DNA of 35,949 bases from Microcaldota archaeon (GTDB taxonomy: Archaea > Micrarchaeota > Micrarchaeia > Micrarchaeales > Micrarchaeaceae), in the NCBI GenBank assembly GCA_014874295.1, contig JACWAL010000015.1:1-35949 (forward strand), given 5' to 3'. The translations under genes were made by a program, and so were the position numbers. Of the stretch, positions 1 to 9,070 are shown piece after piece (position 1 is the first letter of the stretch; the number at the start of each line of letters is the position of its first letter). The notes beneath the pieces were generated by a model, which worked only from the letters and a program-made list of their open reading frames with translations, searched no databases and was not told the DNA's origin.

Positions 1-2
1 AC

Positions 3-194
3 ACCTCACTGACGGCCAACCAGGTCAAGTACCTCTACAGCGAGGGCATAGGCGGTGCACCGATCTACCTCCAGTATCTTAAAGGATGGTGGCCCCTCAA
101 CGGCGACACCATTGACTACAGCGGCAATAACAACAACGGCGTTCCGACAGGCATTGCGTACAATGGCTCGTGGACTTCCGGGTACTTCCATTGA
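3..194 (+). CDS. C-terminal fragment of LamG-like surface protein (5' end outside window)
   Basis: Frame 3 reads TSLTANQVKYLYSEGIGGAPIYLQYLKGWWPLNGDTIDYSGNNNNGVPTGIAYNGSWTSGYFH*, nearly identical to the C-terminus of the minus-strand protein at 34895-35772. Confidence 0.8.
   Translation, partial: TSLTANQVKYLYSEGIGGAPIYLQYLKGWWPLNGDTIDYSGNNNNGVPTGIAYNGSWTSGYFH
87..145 (+). repeat. Left arm of 59-nt perfect inverted repeat
   Basis: TGGTGGCCCCTCAACGGCGACACCATTGACTACAGCGGCAATAACAACAACGGCGTTCC; reverse complement at 34944-35002. Confidence 0.95.
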
Positions 195-215
195 CACGCA
201 GATAGGTTCGCACGG

Positions 216-1475
216 TCACGAGGACGGCAGCATGGCATCGAGTATTACCTGCGGGTCGTACGGCATTAGGTCGGTATACGCCTCGCCAGTTCCAAGGAAA
301 AGTATAGGAACACCCGTCTCGTTTGCGATTGATATCGCGCCGCCGCCCTTCGCGTCGCAATCCAGCTTCGTCAGTATTATGCCGTCGATGCGTATTGACT
401 TCATGAACTCCTTGACCTGCGTTATTATCGCATTGCCAGCGGTGCTCTCCCCAACATAGATATTGATGTCGGGCTTGATCACCCTGTCCATCTTCTGCAG
501 CTCTCCTATGAGGTTCCTGTTTGTCTCCTGGCGACCGGCGCTGTCGATGAGCACGATCTGCATGCCGTGTGCCTTCGCATAGGCAACCGCGTCGAATGCG
601 ACGCTCGCGGGATCGGCTCCGTACCCGCTCTTGATAATAGGTACATGTAGTGCGTTCGCATGGTACTCCGTCTGCTCTATCGCTGCGGCTCGGAAGGTGT
701 CGCTCGCCGATATCACGATGCTCGCCCCCTTCTGCTTGAGCATGTGCGCTACCTTCGCTATCGTGGTCGTCTTGCCGGTGCCGTTCGGCCCTATGAACAG
801 GATCTTGACAGGCAGGTTTGCCTCCCGTATCCTACCTGCGACGAACGACTCTAGGTTGATGCCCTGCGTCTTGGATATGACGCCGAGCAGCGACTCCCTC
901 ACGCTCCTTACCAGCTCGGAGCGTATGTCCTTCGCGCTGACCTTTGATTCGCGGAGCGACTTTTCCAATCTCTGCAGGAACTCTTCGGTGTCGTTATACG
1001 CGACGTCAGACTCGAGCATCGACACTCTGAGCGTGTCCAGGAAGCCCTCTATGTCGGAGTCGCTCAGTTTTACCTTCCCGAGTATCGCGCCCTTTATCTT
1101 CGTGACGGCCGATAGATGTATGTCACTCTCGCGCGCCTTGGGGTGCTCGATTGCGTGGCGACCATGCTGTGGGCGAGGCTCCTCACGGTGCTGCGGTTCT
1201 TCCACGTGGGCAATGTGCTCTGCAGGGGCTTTCATTTCCTTGGATGTATGCTGTTGCGTGGTGAGTTCAACATGCGCCGTACTTTCGTGATGCTCCGGGG
1301 CCTCATATTTTCTCTCTCCAACGCGTGGCTCTGGGGCGGCAGGCAAGGTTTGTGCCTGCGCTTTCTCCGCCTTTTCCTCTGCCTTCTCCTCCCTCTCGAG
1401 CTCCTTCTCCTCCTTGCTGGAGAAGGCCTTTATGACGCTTGATAGCTTCTTTTTGAGTCCGTCGAACATGCTCAT
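216..1475 (-). CDS. ftsY: Signal recognition particle receptor FtsY
   Basis: GPNGTGKTTTIAKVA, SASDTFRAAAIEQ, DSAGR, TKLDCDAKGGGA motifs of SRP GTPases; charged N-terminal domain; sits in canonical archaeal L31e-aIF6-prefoldin-ftsY cluster. Confidence 0.96.
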   Translation of the reverse strand: MSMFDGLKKKLSSVIKAFSSKEEKELEREEKAEEKAEKAQAQTLPAAPEPRVGERKYEAPEHHESTAHVELTTQQHTSKEMKAPAEHIAHVEEPQHREEPRPQHGRHAIEHPKARESDIHLSAVTKIKGAILGKVKLSDSDIEGFLDTLRVSMLESDVAYNDTEEFLQRLEKSLRESKVSAKDIRSELVRSVRESLLGVISKTQGINLESFVAGRIREANLPVKILFIGPNGTGKTTTIAKVAHMLKQKGASIVISASDTFRAAAIEQTEYHANALHVPIIKSGYGADPASVAFDAVAYAKAHGMQIVLIDSAGRQETNRNLIGELQKMDRVIKPDINIYVGESTAGNAIITQVKEFMKSIRIDGIILTKLDCDAKGGGAISIANETGVPILFLGTGEAYTDLMPYDPQVILDAMLPSS

Positions 1476-1891
1476 GCCGTCGATTCCTGGATCCTGTACG
1501 AGAGCTCGTATATCATGCGCTCGAGCTCCTTCCTCTCATTCATCAGCCTCTTGAGTGCCTCGTCCCTTGCCTTTATCCTGTCAGCGGCTATGACCTTCGC
1601 CTCGCTTATGCTCTTCTCGGCCAGGATGCCGCCACCTATCGCGACAACGGCTTTCGATACCTCGTCTACTCTGGCGCCGACCATGAAACCCATGCCCGTG
1701 TTGATCATGGCACCCTTGCCGGCGCTGCCCGGCAGCCTCGAGAGCGCCGAGTCCACTCCACGCAGTGACGAGATCTCGTCCATCAGCCTCGTCATGCTGG
1801 TATTGATGGACTCATACTTCTCCTGGTAGAGCTGCAGCGCGTACTGCATGCCTGCCAGCTCGCTCTCCTTCGGGGTATCTGCCATGGTCAT
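1472..1891 (-). CDS. pfdA: Prefoldin subunit alpha
   Basis: 139 aa, coiled-coil ends with central beta-hairpin segment (GMGFMVGARVDEVSKAVVAIGGGILAEKS); position between L18a and ftsY. Confidence 0.85.
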   Translation of the reverse strand: MTMADTPKESELAGMQYALQLYQEKYESINTSMTRLMDEISSLRGVDSALSRLPGSAGKGAMINTGMGFMVGARVDEVSKAVVAIGGGILAEKSISEAKVIAADRIKARDEALKRLMNERKELERMIYELSYRIQESTA

Positions 1892-2055
1892 CCCTTCTTT
1901 ACCTCCACTACAGTTATCTTGGTTGCCTTGGCACCCTGGGAGCTGCCTATCTTAGACAGAACAAGCCTCTCAGCGTGCTTCTCGCTCTTTGCATCTACTT
2001 CCATGCTAAACTTCGCCTTCCCGCCTATCGTACCCGAAACCACGTATTTCGCCAT
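1888..2055 (-). CDS. Ribosomal protein L18Ae/LX (eL20-like)
   Basis: Reading reverse complement gives MAKYVVSGTIGGKAKFSMEVDAKSEKHAERLVLSKIGSSQGAKATKITVVEVKKG* (55 aa, below ORF-track cutoff); canonical position after aIF6. Confidence 0.85.
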   Translation of the reverse strand: MAKYVVSGTIGGKAKFSMEVDAKSEKHAERLVLSKIGSSQGAKATKITVVEVKKG

Positions 2056-2059
2056 CGTG

Positions 2060-2740
2060 TCACCTTATGTTGAGACCTTCAAGTATCTTCGCGAACTCAT
2101 AACCGGTGCTGGAGCCGCCTATCACGGCACCGCCGGAGTTCGCCACTGCTGATATGCCTATGCCTACGCTGCCTGTGTTGGCCGTCGTGACCACAGAATC
2201 GAAGCCTGTTGCCGCGTCGAGTTCCTCCTTCTCCCTATCGGTGCAGTGGTTGTTCATCACCAACCCCCTGTTCGTGAGTATGTTGTTGGCGCCTATCGTG
2301 TTGAATCCACCTATGCTGTGCCTAACGACCTCCACATCCAACATATCGCGTATCGCCGCCATGTCCCTCTCGGAGTACTCAGAGTTGATTATCGCCACCT
2401 TGTCGTTCGCTATGACGTTGTTGCCTATGGCATTGAGGGGGCTGTGCAGCACTCCTACCTGCAGCTCCGGGGCCTCCTTCTTGATGTATGAGACCTCGGA
2501 TTCAGTGGCGAGATTGGAGAGCAGCATACCCTTGGAGTTGGCGCGCATCAATATCCCGACAAGGTTCGAGCCACCCAGGGAGATAGGCAGGCAGCGCGTG
2601 CCGAGCGTCTCCGACAGCACGGACCTGTCGTGCTCTGTCAGGCCGTTCCCAACGAAGACGTGCCTGTCTGTCGCGGAGGAGAACACACCAACGCAATCAC
2701 TCCCGCGCAGCAGGTATTTTACGGCACGCATTTGCATCAT
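2060..2740 (-). CDS. Translation initiation factor aIF6
   Basis: 226 aa with repeated pentein-like units (GVFSSATDRHVFVGNG, VVTTANTGSVGIGISAVANSGGAVIG); cluster context. Confidence 0.95.
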   Translation of the reverse strand: MMQMRAVKYLLRGSDCVGVFSSATDRHVFVGNGLTEHDRSVLSETLGTRCLPISLGGSNLVGILMRANSKGMLLSNLATESEVSYIKKEAPELQVGVLHSPLNAIGNNVIANDKVAIINSEYSERDMAAIRDMLDVEVVRHSIGGFNTIGANNILTNRGLVMNNHCTDREKEELDAATGFDSVVTTANTGSVGIGISAVANSGGAVIGGSSTGYEFAKILEGLNIR

Positions 2741-3114
2741 TTCTGTTGCTTTGCCGCAGGGGCCTTCGCCTCCGCCTTGGGCTTCTCCTTCTTTGTGTTG
2801 CCCTTGGCCTCCTGAGGCGCAGTCGTTGCGGCCTTCGCGGGCTTCGGCTGCTCGACCTTGAACAGGTCGACGCTAGCCGTGCCCTTGTCCATCATTATCT
2901 TGAGCTTCAGGGGCTCCATGCTCTTGGCATAGTGCTTGACTATGCTGTTGTTGAGCTCCCTGGAGAGCCTTACGTTCTCAATGTCTGTCTTCGTGTAGTG
3001 CGCGACCCGGTCCCTGACGTAGCCTGCGGCCTTCTTGATCCTCTTGCTCCTGTGCTGCACCACCAGGTACCTGCGCATGTTTATCGTAAGCAAACGTTCT
3101 GCCATGTCACTCAC
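2737..3114 (-). CDS. Ribosomal protein eL31 with Lys/Ala-rich C-terminal tail
   Basis: ERLLTINMRRYLVVQHRSKRIKKAAGYVRDRV... eL31 pattern followed by low-complexity tail; GTG start, alternative ATG at 3105. Confidence 0.9.
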   Translation of the reverse strand: MSDMAERLLTINMRRYLVVQHRSKRIKKAAGYVRDRVAHYTKTDIENVRLSRELNNSIVKHYAKSMEPLKLKIMMDKGTASVDLFKVEQPKPAKAATTAPQEAKGNTKKEKPKAEAKAPAAKQQK

Positions 3115-3265
3115 CTATGTCCAGCTTCTGCCTGCGCCAGTGCCTCGCGAATCTGTTGGACTGGAGGCGCCTGTGCGTCCTGACGGATGCCAGCAGTGGC
3201 ATCCTCCTAGCCTGCTTGAGCTTCTTGCCAAGCTTCATCTTCTTAGAGCGCGTCTTCTTTGACAT
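3107..3265 (-). CDS. Ribosomal protein eL39
   Basis: MSKKTRSKKMKLGKKLKQARRMPLLASVRTHRRLQSNRFARHWRRQKLDIGE (52 aa, below ORF-track cutoff). Confidence 0.92.
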   Translation of the reverse strand: MSKKTRSKKMKLGKKLKQARRMPLLASVRTHRRLQSNRFARHWRRQKLDIGE

Positions 3266-3275
3266 ACATTACACC

Positions 3276-3584
3276 TTACTTGTGCTTGAACGAAATCGTG
3301 GGCTCGTGCCGGGCCGTGACCTTCCTCAGTATTGAGAGCAGCTCGCTCTCGGTTATCTTCCCGGAGAGCCTCTGCGACTGCACGAACGAGATCAGCAGGT
3401 TGAGTACCTGGTTGTACAGGTCCTCGTTGGCGTTCCTTATGTTCATCAGGCGCTCATAGGCGCCGTCGTCGAGGAGCCTCCTTGCCAGCTCCCTCTTCTG
3501 CTGCTCCTCCTGCATATGCCTGACTGCTGCTTCGTACCTCTTCTTGAGCTTCTTCTCGTAATCGTCGCCGTTCTGTTCGGCCAC
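3276..3584 (-). CDS. PDCD5/TFAR19-family DNA-binding protein
   Basis: 102 aa, ARRLLDDGAYERLMNIRNANEDLYNQVLNLLISFVQSQRLSGKITESELLSIL typical of archaeal PDCD5. Confidence 0.92.
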   Translation of the reverse strand: MAEQNGDDYEKKLKKRYEAAVRHMQEEQQKRELARRLLDDGAYERLMNIRNANEDLYNQVLNLLISFVQSQRLSGKITESELLSILRKVTARHEPTISFKHK

Positions 3585-3588
3585 AGGC

Positions 3589-4002
3589 TCACTTCTTTGA
3601 CAGTTCGCCGCTCACCTTGTCGAGGAACGACCTGCCCTTGGGGGTTATCTCCCTGCCCTTGGGGGTCTTCTTGACCAGGTTGGCCTTCTCGAGCGCGTTG
3701 AGCGAATCTGTTATTGCGCTGCCTCCAGCGTCGACGTGGTGCTTCCTGTGCATGACGTGCTCCTTCCTGGAACCGTACCTCTCCCTCAGCCTCGATACGC
3801 CCACGGGACCACTGGTATAGACATAGCGCAGTAGCGAGGCGCTCCTGACGTACCAGAAGTCTGGGTCCTGCGGCTGTCTCTCCTTCCCGGCGCCTGACTT
3901 CGCGTAATGCAGGTAGTCCGGTTGTTCCTTTATCACGGTCTTCAGCCCCTGCGCGGCTGCGCGCACAAGCTCTGAAGCGTCCACTTCGTACACACTTGCC
4001 AT
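3589..4002 (-). CDS. Ribosomal protein eS19
   Basis: DPDFWYVRSASLLRYVYTSGPVGVSRLRERYGSRK...ALEKANLVKKTPKGREITPKGRSFLDKV. Confidence 0.95.
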   Translation of the reverse strand: MASVYEVDASELVRAAAQGLKTVIKEQPDYLHYAKSGAGKERQPQDPDFWYVRSASLLRYVYTSGPVGVSRLRERYGSRKEHVMHRKHHVDAGGSAITDSLNALEKANLVKKTPKGREITPKGRSFLDKVSGELSKK

Positions 4003-4104
4003 AGGATCAACTTACGAAAAGCTGAAAGCAGCAAATCCAGATAATATTGATGGGAAAACCTATAATAGCCTTATCGTGCCCACCATCACAGGGATTTCGG
4101 GGAA

Positions 4105-4125
4105 AGGCTTTAATATTTTCCACAC
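4105..4125 (+). promoter_or_regulatory. Probable TATA box upstream of L29
   Basis: GGCTTTAATATTTTCC shortly upstream of GTG start at 4141. Confidence 0.5.
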
Positions 4126-4140
4126 TGTAAACACACCAGG

Positions 4141-4347
4141 GTGTTTCGCATAAACGTCAAAGAACTCAGGAGCCTGCAGGACTCTGCGCTGAAGGCCAAG
4201 GCTGACGAGCTAGCGCTCGAGCTCTCCATAGAGAAGAGGAAGATAGCGTCAACAGGAGTCTCGAGCAAGGTCATAAAGGTGAGGTCCATAAAGAGGACCA
4301 TAGCACAGATAAATACTATCCTTAACGAGAGGGGTGCCAAGAAGTAA
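4141..4347 (+). CDS. Ribosomal protein uL29
   Basis: 68 aa FRINVKELRSLQDSALKAKADELALELSIEKRKIASTG; GTG start. Confidence 0.9.
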   Translation: MFRINVKELRSLQDSALKAKADELALELSIEKRKIASTGVSSKVIKVRSIKRTIAQINTILNERGAKK

Positions 4348-4652
4348 TGCCTGACATGTGCCCTAGGTGTGGGCTGCCCAAGGAGATCTGCGTTTGCTCT
4401 GTTCTCGACAAGGAGGCCGAGAGCAAGATAAAGGTTTACACGAAGAAGGCGAAGTTCGACAAGATAGTGACCGTAGTGGACGGCATAAACTCCGACGAGC
4501 TCGAGAGCGCCACCAAGAACCTCAAGAAGGCCCTGGCGTGCGGCGGCACGAGCAAGGATGGCGTTGTGGAGCTGCAGGGCAAGCACGTCAACGAGGTCAA
4601 GAAGGCCCTCGTAGGCATGGGTTACAAGGAGTCGAACATCGACACCACGTAG
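4347..4652 (+). CDS. Translation initiation factor aIF1 (SUI1)
   Basis: MCPRCGLPKEICVC zinc knuckle then SUI1 domain with ACGGTSKDGVVELQGKH. Confidence 0.95.
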   Translation: MPDMCPRCGLPKEICVCSVLDKEAESKIKVYTKKAKFDKIVTVVDGINSDELESATKNLKKALACGGTSKDGVVELQGKHVNEVKKALVGMGYKESNIDTT

Positions 4653-4659
4653 CCTTCCC

Positions 4660-5056
4660 TCACTTCCTCTTTATCTTCCACAGAGGCTCGTCGCTGATCG
4701 ACTGCGGGTCCTCTACTATCCTTCTCAGCGAGTAGAGGAATCCATACCTGTTCTCCCTGTCAATCCTGACCTTGACGTTGAATGCGAGCGTGACTACCTT
4801 CTTGAATACAGGGTCATCGGAATATTTCGGCACGTCGTCCCTGTATTCTGGGTACAGGCCCGACGAGTCTATTATCGCGTTAACACCCCCATGGCGTGCA
4901 TGTTGTCCACGAGCTTGGAATTGATCGGCATACCAGTCCCTTCCGCGAGCCTTTCCCTGGAGTTCCCGCCGAGGAACACAGGTATCAAATCTTTGATCCA
5001 CATGAGGCCGTCTCCATGCCGGATGCCTGGACCGCGATCCTGTTCTTCCCTGTCAT
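4660..5056 (-). pseudogene. Hypothetical protein, frameshifted
   Basis: Two overlapping frames (4872..5072 and 4660..5001) join at a G5 tract near 4884: ...KLVDNMHAMG|GVNAIIDSSGLYPEYRDDVPKYSDDPVFKKVV...; family not recognised. Confidence 0.55.
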
Positions 5057-5205
5057 TGCACCGCTTACTCAACTCAAGCGCATCTTAAAAGCGTTGTCAT
5101 TGCTTTGGGGGCCTGCTGGTAACGGCGGCGCGCCACAAGGCAGGACAATGCCTCGCTGCTGCAGAAACCCTTAACTAGCTGCTGCAATAATCTAGCTTGT
5201 TTTGC

Positions 5206-6186
5206 ATGGCTGTGATAGGCATAGAGAGCAGCGCACACACGCTCGGCATAGGCGTGATCGAGGGAGGCAAGGTTCTCGCAAACGAGATGCTGATGTACCC
5301 GATAACGGACAAGGGCATCATACCGATGAAGGTCGCAGATTTCCATACGGAGAATGTCAGGAAGGCAGTTTCAAGCGCGGTGAAGAAGGCAGGCATCTCG
5401 GCGCAGGACATCGAGGCAATAGGCTACACGAAGGGCCCCGGCCTCGGACCCTGCCTCGGCGTCGGCAATCTCATTGCGAAGTCGCTCTCCATGAAGTATA
5501 AGGTGCCGCTGCTTCCCGTCAACCACGCGGTGGCGCACCTCGAGATCGCAAAACATATCAATGGCTTCAGGGACCCGCTCGCACTGTATGTGTCAGGAGG
5601 CAACTCGCAGGTGATAGGTATGGAAGAGGAGCCGTTCAGGCACTATCACATATATGGAGAGACGTTCGACATAGGCGTGGGCAATATGTTCGACAACTTC
5701 GCCAGGAAGGCGAAGCTCGTACCCTCGTGGGGGTCGACGGTGGCAAAGGCCGCGGAATCAGGCAGGTATATTCAAATGCCATACACCGTAAAGGGCATGG
5801 ACTTCACGTTCACGGGATTGTTGACGAACGCGGTCGCGCAGCTCAAGGGGCACAGCGTCAATGACGTGGCCTTCTCAATGCAGGAAACGGCGTTCTCCAT
5901 GCTATGCGAGGCGACAGAGAGGGCGCTGATGCTCACGGAAAAACGCGAGATTATAGTCTGCGGGGGGGTGGCGCAGAGCAAGAGGCTCAAGGAGATGCTG
6001 CTCTCGGTGTGCAATGCGCACGGCACGAAGTTTGGGTTCGCGCCCAACGAATATAACGCGGACAATGGTGCCATGATAGCGCTCGTCGCCGAGAAGATGC
6101 TCCGTTCGGGGCAGCACTACAGCATGATGGACTGCGGTGTCAACCAGCGCTACAGGATAGACTCGGTGAAGATAACATGGAAATGA
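5206..6186 (+). CDS. kae1: KEOPS complex subunit Kae1 (tRNA t6A biosynthesis)
   Basis: IGIESSAHTLGIGVI, KGPGLGPCLGVG, PVNHAVAHLEI, YVSGGNSQVI, GGVAQSKRL; ATG 5206 preferred over track start 5197 (TTG). Confidence 0.95.
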   Translation: MAVIGIESSAHTLGIGVIEGGKVLANEMLMYPITDKGIIPMKVADFHTENVRKAVSSAVKKAGISAQDIEAIGYTKGPGLGPCLGVGNLIAKSLSMKYKVPLLPVNHAVAHLEIAKHINGFRDPLALYVSGGNSQVIGMEEEPFRHYHIYGETFDIGVGNMFDNFARKAKLVPSWGSTVAKAAESGRYIQMPYTVKGMDFTFTGLLTNAVAQLKGHSVNDVAFSMQETAFSMLCEATERALMLTEKREIIVCGGVAQSKRLKEMLLSVCNAHGTKFGFAPNEYNADNGAMIALVAEKMLRSGQHYSMMDCGVNQRYRIDSVKITWK

Positions 6187-6788
6187 TGATGATCGCAGAA
6201 GGCGCTGAAGCAAACGTGTACAGGTGCACCTTCATGAACATGCCTGCGATAGCGAAGAGGCGCATCAGGAAGCAGTACAGGATCGAGAGCCTAGACACGT
6301 ACCTGCGCACCCACAGGACCAAGATCGAGGCCAAGATAATGATGGCGCTCGCGGGCAAGATCAACCTGCCGAGGGTGCTGGCCGTTTCCTCAGATACCAT
6401 TTACATGGACTTCATCGAGGGGAAAAGGCTGTCCATAATGACTGACGAAAAGGCAATTGGAAGGCACGTTGAGGAATCCGGGCACTGGCTGGCGGTTATG
6501 CACGACAATGACATAACGCACGGGGACTTCACGCCGGCAAACATAATGGCGAACGGGAATTCCGCGTACGTGATAGATTTCGGGCTGTCGTATTTCACGG
6601 GATCCATCGAGGACAAGGCGATCGACCTGCTGCTCATGAAGCGCTCGATAAGCAAGGAGCTGTTCTCCATATTCATACATGGATACGATTCCGCTGCTAA
6701 GGACAGCAAGCCCGCGAAGAAGAAGCTCGCGGAGATAGAGTTGCGCGGCAGGTATCAGCTCAGGAGCCTGGCAACCGTAAAGGGCTGA
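6177..6788 (+). CDS. bud32: KEOPS complex kinase Bud32
   Basis: EGAEANVYR, KRRIRKQYRIESLD, ITHGDFTPANIM, YVIDFGLSY; overlaps kae1 by 10 nt. Confidence 0.95.
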   Translation: MEMMMIAEGAEANVYRCTFMNMPAIAKRRIRKQYRIESLDTYLRTHRTKIEAKIMMALAGKINLPRVLAVSSDTIYMDFIEGKRLSIMTDEKAIGRHVEESGHWLAVMHDNDITHGDFTPANIMANGNSAYVIDFGLSYFTGSIEDKAIDLLLMKRSISKELFSIFIHGYDSAAKDSKPAKKKLAEIELRGRYQLRSLATVKG

Positions 6789-6892
6789 GCGTCACGCGCC
6801 TGTATACAAACCTTTTTAAGCTTGCAAGGGGCAAATAGTAGCAATACGAGAAAGGCTGCACAGCTAATCCTACGTATTAAAGGACAGATTCC

Positions 6893-7168
6893 ATGGATGG
6901 AGACGAAGAAGAGAGACAAGAGAATGGAAGAGAGGAAGGTAGGGGCAGGAGGGAAGGCATGCAGATGAGGCCGAACTACTTCATGCCGAAGCCCGTGAAG
7001 GTCGGGGACGTGATTGACGTGAAGATTGAGGCCGTAGCGCAGAAGGGCGACGGCATCGCTAAGGTCGATGGGTTCGTGGTCTTCGTGAAGGGCGTCAAGC
7101 AGGGAGACGAGCTCAAGGTGAGGATCAGCGAGGTAAAGGCGAGGTTCGCCATAGGAGAGCCTGCTTAA
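6893..7168 (+). CDS. TRAM-domain protein
   Basis: PVKVGDVIDVKIEAVAQKGDGIAKVDGFVVFVKGVKQGDELKVRISEVKARFAIGE. Confidence 0.88.
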   Translation: MDGDEEERQENGREEGRGRREGMQMRPNYFMPKPVKVGDVIDVKIEAVAQKGDGIAKVDGFVVFVKGVKQGDELKVRISEVKARFAIGEPA

Positions 7169-7173
7169 TCAAG

Positions 7174-7200
7174 CTAATTTTTAATTTTTCTTTTTATTCA
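7174..7200 (+). terminator. T-rich archaeal-type terminator after TRAM gene
   Basis: CTAATTTTTAATTTTTCTTTTTATTC immediately after stop codon. Confidence 0.6.
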
Positions 7201-7239
7201 TGTTGCATGGCGTAGGACAGCCACAGCTATGGACCGCAA

Positions 7240-7252
7240 TCTGTATATATCA
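7240..7252 (+). promoter_or_regulatory. Probable TATA box for the 7280-8473 cassette
   Basis: CTGTATATATCAC about 30-40 nt upstream of ATG 7280. Confidence 0.5.
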
Positions 7253-7279
7253 CGAGGATTGATGAATTCTTGTGGCATT

Positions 7280-7519
7280 ATGGGAAAGATGAAATCCGCG
7301 GCCATCGGGCCTGTTGTGATCCTATCTGCAGCAATCGCGTTCACCAGCCCGAAAAATGATACCGTCGCAATAGGGACGACCAAGACTGAGAGCATCAGCG
7401 ATTCAGCGGCCAAGGAGCGCGCTGACGCCCTTATGAGGCTTGAGGAGATAGGGGTCGGTATCATAATCAGCGTCGGGGCGGCCGCAGTAATAAGCAGATG
7501 GAAGCCCAGGAGGGAGTGA
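7280..7519 (+). CDS. Small hypothetical membrane protein
   Basis: MGKMKSAAIGPVVILSAAIAF...IGVGIIISVGAAAVISRWKPRRE; hydrophobic segments at both ends; TATA placement favours start 7280 over track start 7229. Confidence 0.5.
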   Translation: MGKMKSAAIGPVVILSAAIAFTSPKNDTVAIGTTKTESISDSAAKERADALMRLEEIGVGIIISVGAAAVISRWKPRRE

Positions 7520-7524
7520 TTCTC

Positions 7525-8025
7525 ATGCAATCAAAAGCGGCAACGACAGCGCAGAGCAGCACCCTCGCCGGAAGGACGTTCTGGTTCCCGCAGTATTCCA
7601 AGGCTATGGGCATTGCTGACGGCGTGACGCTGGCGCAGCTACTCGCTGCGATCAGTGATTCGTGGGGCTTGGATACCACTGGATGCACTCCTGGACTCTA
7701 CATGAGATACAAGGATGTCAACCCATGGCTCGGACAGTGCGAGGCGACAGCACTGGTGACCCATGATTACGTTGGTGGCATGCTGATGGAGGCAATGGTC
7801 AAACTTGAGAAGCCCGAGCTACATACCTTCAATATGGTGGATGGCACCAAGGTGGACTTCACAAGGATGCAGTTCATTCGGGCGCCATTTCCGCAGGGCA
7901 TCGAACTCTGCGGCTCTATCCGCGTTGAGAGGGATGAGATTCTGGGGAGATCACACGCTTACGACAGGTACATGCGCCTTAGGGGGAAGGTCGACGACGT
8001 CCTTGTAAAGATGTTGAGGAGATGA
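7525..8025 (+). CDS. YunG-like family protein
   Basis: NPWLGQCEATALVTHDYVGGML...DGTKVDFTRMQF resembles B. subtilis YunG family core (GQCAVTALlVQDYfGG); track start 7498, ATG 7525 plausible. Confidence 0.65.
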   Translation: MQSKAATTAQSSTLAGRTFWFPQYSKAMGIADGVTLAQLLAAISDSWGLDTTGCTPGLYMRYKDVNPWLGQCEATALVTHDYVGGMLMEAMVKLEKPELHTFNMVDGTKVDFTRMQFIRAPFPQGIELCGSIRVERDEILGRSHAYDRYMRLRGKVDDVLVKMLRR

Positions 8026-8026
8026 G

Positions 8027-8473
8027 ATGAGACTTTACCTCGCACACGCCTCTGTGGACAGACATAGGGTGAGAGAGATCGAGCTGAGGCTTGAGAAGGA
8101 ACTGGGTATAGACCTGCGGAACCCGTTCTACGACAAGGAGCACGTAAACATAAGAAGGGTCGATTCCGGGGAGATCGTGCGCAATTCGCAGCAAGATGCA
8201 GACAGGATTGTCGCGGATGACCTTGAATTTATAGATTCTTGCGATGGTCTCCTTGCCATATTCGGAAAGGAGCCGCAGCCATGGATAGGCATGCCAATGG
8301 AGGTTTTTTACAACAGCCACGTGCTGAGGCACCCGACTTATATAGTCATAGAGAACGAACGCTTTCGCAACCATCCCTGGCTTATGAAGTATGCTACAAG
8401 GACTTTCGACAGTATTGAGGGGTTTAGTGAATGGTACAGGGCCAGAGACACATCAAAGACTAAAAGCATGTGA
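8027..8473 (+). CDS. Nucleoside 2-deoxyribosyltransferase-like protein
   Basis: MRLYLAHASVDRHRVREIE...NPFYDKE...IVADDLEFIDSCDGLLAIFGKEPQPWIGMPMEVFYNSHVLRHPTYIVI resembles NDT-like fold proteins. Confidence 0.6.
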   Translation: MRLYLAHASVDRHRVREIELRLEKELGIDLRNPFYDKEHVNIRRVDSGEIVRNSQQDADRIVADDLEFIDSCDGLLAIFGKEPQPWIGMPMEVFYNSHVLRHPTYIVIENERFRNHPWLMKYATRTFDSIEGFSEWYRARDTSKTKSM

Positions 8474-8569
8474 AATTGGCTCTCACTTGGCCTTAGTCCA
8501 ATGTTCCTAACTCTGAGCATGGGTTTTTGATACCTGAGAACCTGGGGCAATAATGCCGCCATTCTGCAA

Positions 8570-9070
8570 TCAGACCCTCCTTCCGCGCTTGCCGCCCGGC
8601 CTCCTGGTCGTGTCTGTCGGTATTGGGGTAACGTCCTCTATCCTGTTGATTCTCAGACCCGATCTTGCCAGCACTCTCACGACAGCCTGCGCACCTGCTC
8701 CCGGGGTCTTGGCACCGTTGCCACCCGGAGCCCTTATCTGGATCTTGACATTGTAGATGCCGCGCTCCTTGGCCTCTGCGGCTATCTTGTATGCGGCCTG
8801 CATCGCCGCGTAAGGTTCGCCCTCCTGCGAATCGGCATTGACCATCATTCCACCGCTCGCGACTGCTATGGTCTCGGCGCCTGACATGTCTGTGAGCGTT
8901 ATTATCGTGTCGTTCTTGGATGAGTAGACATGCGCGACCGCCCAGCGCTCCGCCTTGGGCTTCACCTTCGCCTCTTCGAGCGCCTTGGCCTCGTACGACT
9001 GGATTGTCTTCTCCTTCTTCTTCGTCGTCGCTTCCTCCTTTCCCTTCTTCTTGTCTTCTGCCATGGACAC
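8570..9070 (-). CDS. Ribosomal protein uS11 with Lys/Glu-rich N-terminal extension
   Basis: [34 protein letters not shown]...[46 protein letters not shown]. Confidence 0.96.
   Translation of the reverse strand: MSMAEDKKKGKEEATTKKKEKTIQSYEAKALEEAKVKPKAERWAVAHVYSSKNDTIITLTDMSGAETIAVASGGMMVNADSQEGEPYAAMQAAYKIAAEAKERGIYNVKIQIRAPGGNGAKTPGAGAQAVVRVLARSGLRINRIEDVTPIPTDTTRRPGGKRGRRV

Noticed and set aside
2106-2861. 251-aa plus-strand ORF
   Set aside because: Antisense to aIF6 and eL31, which are certain
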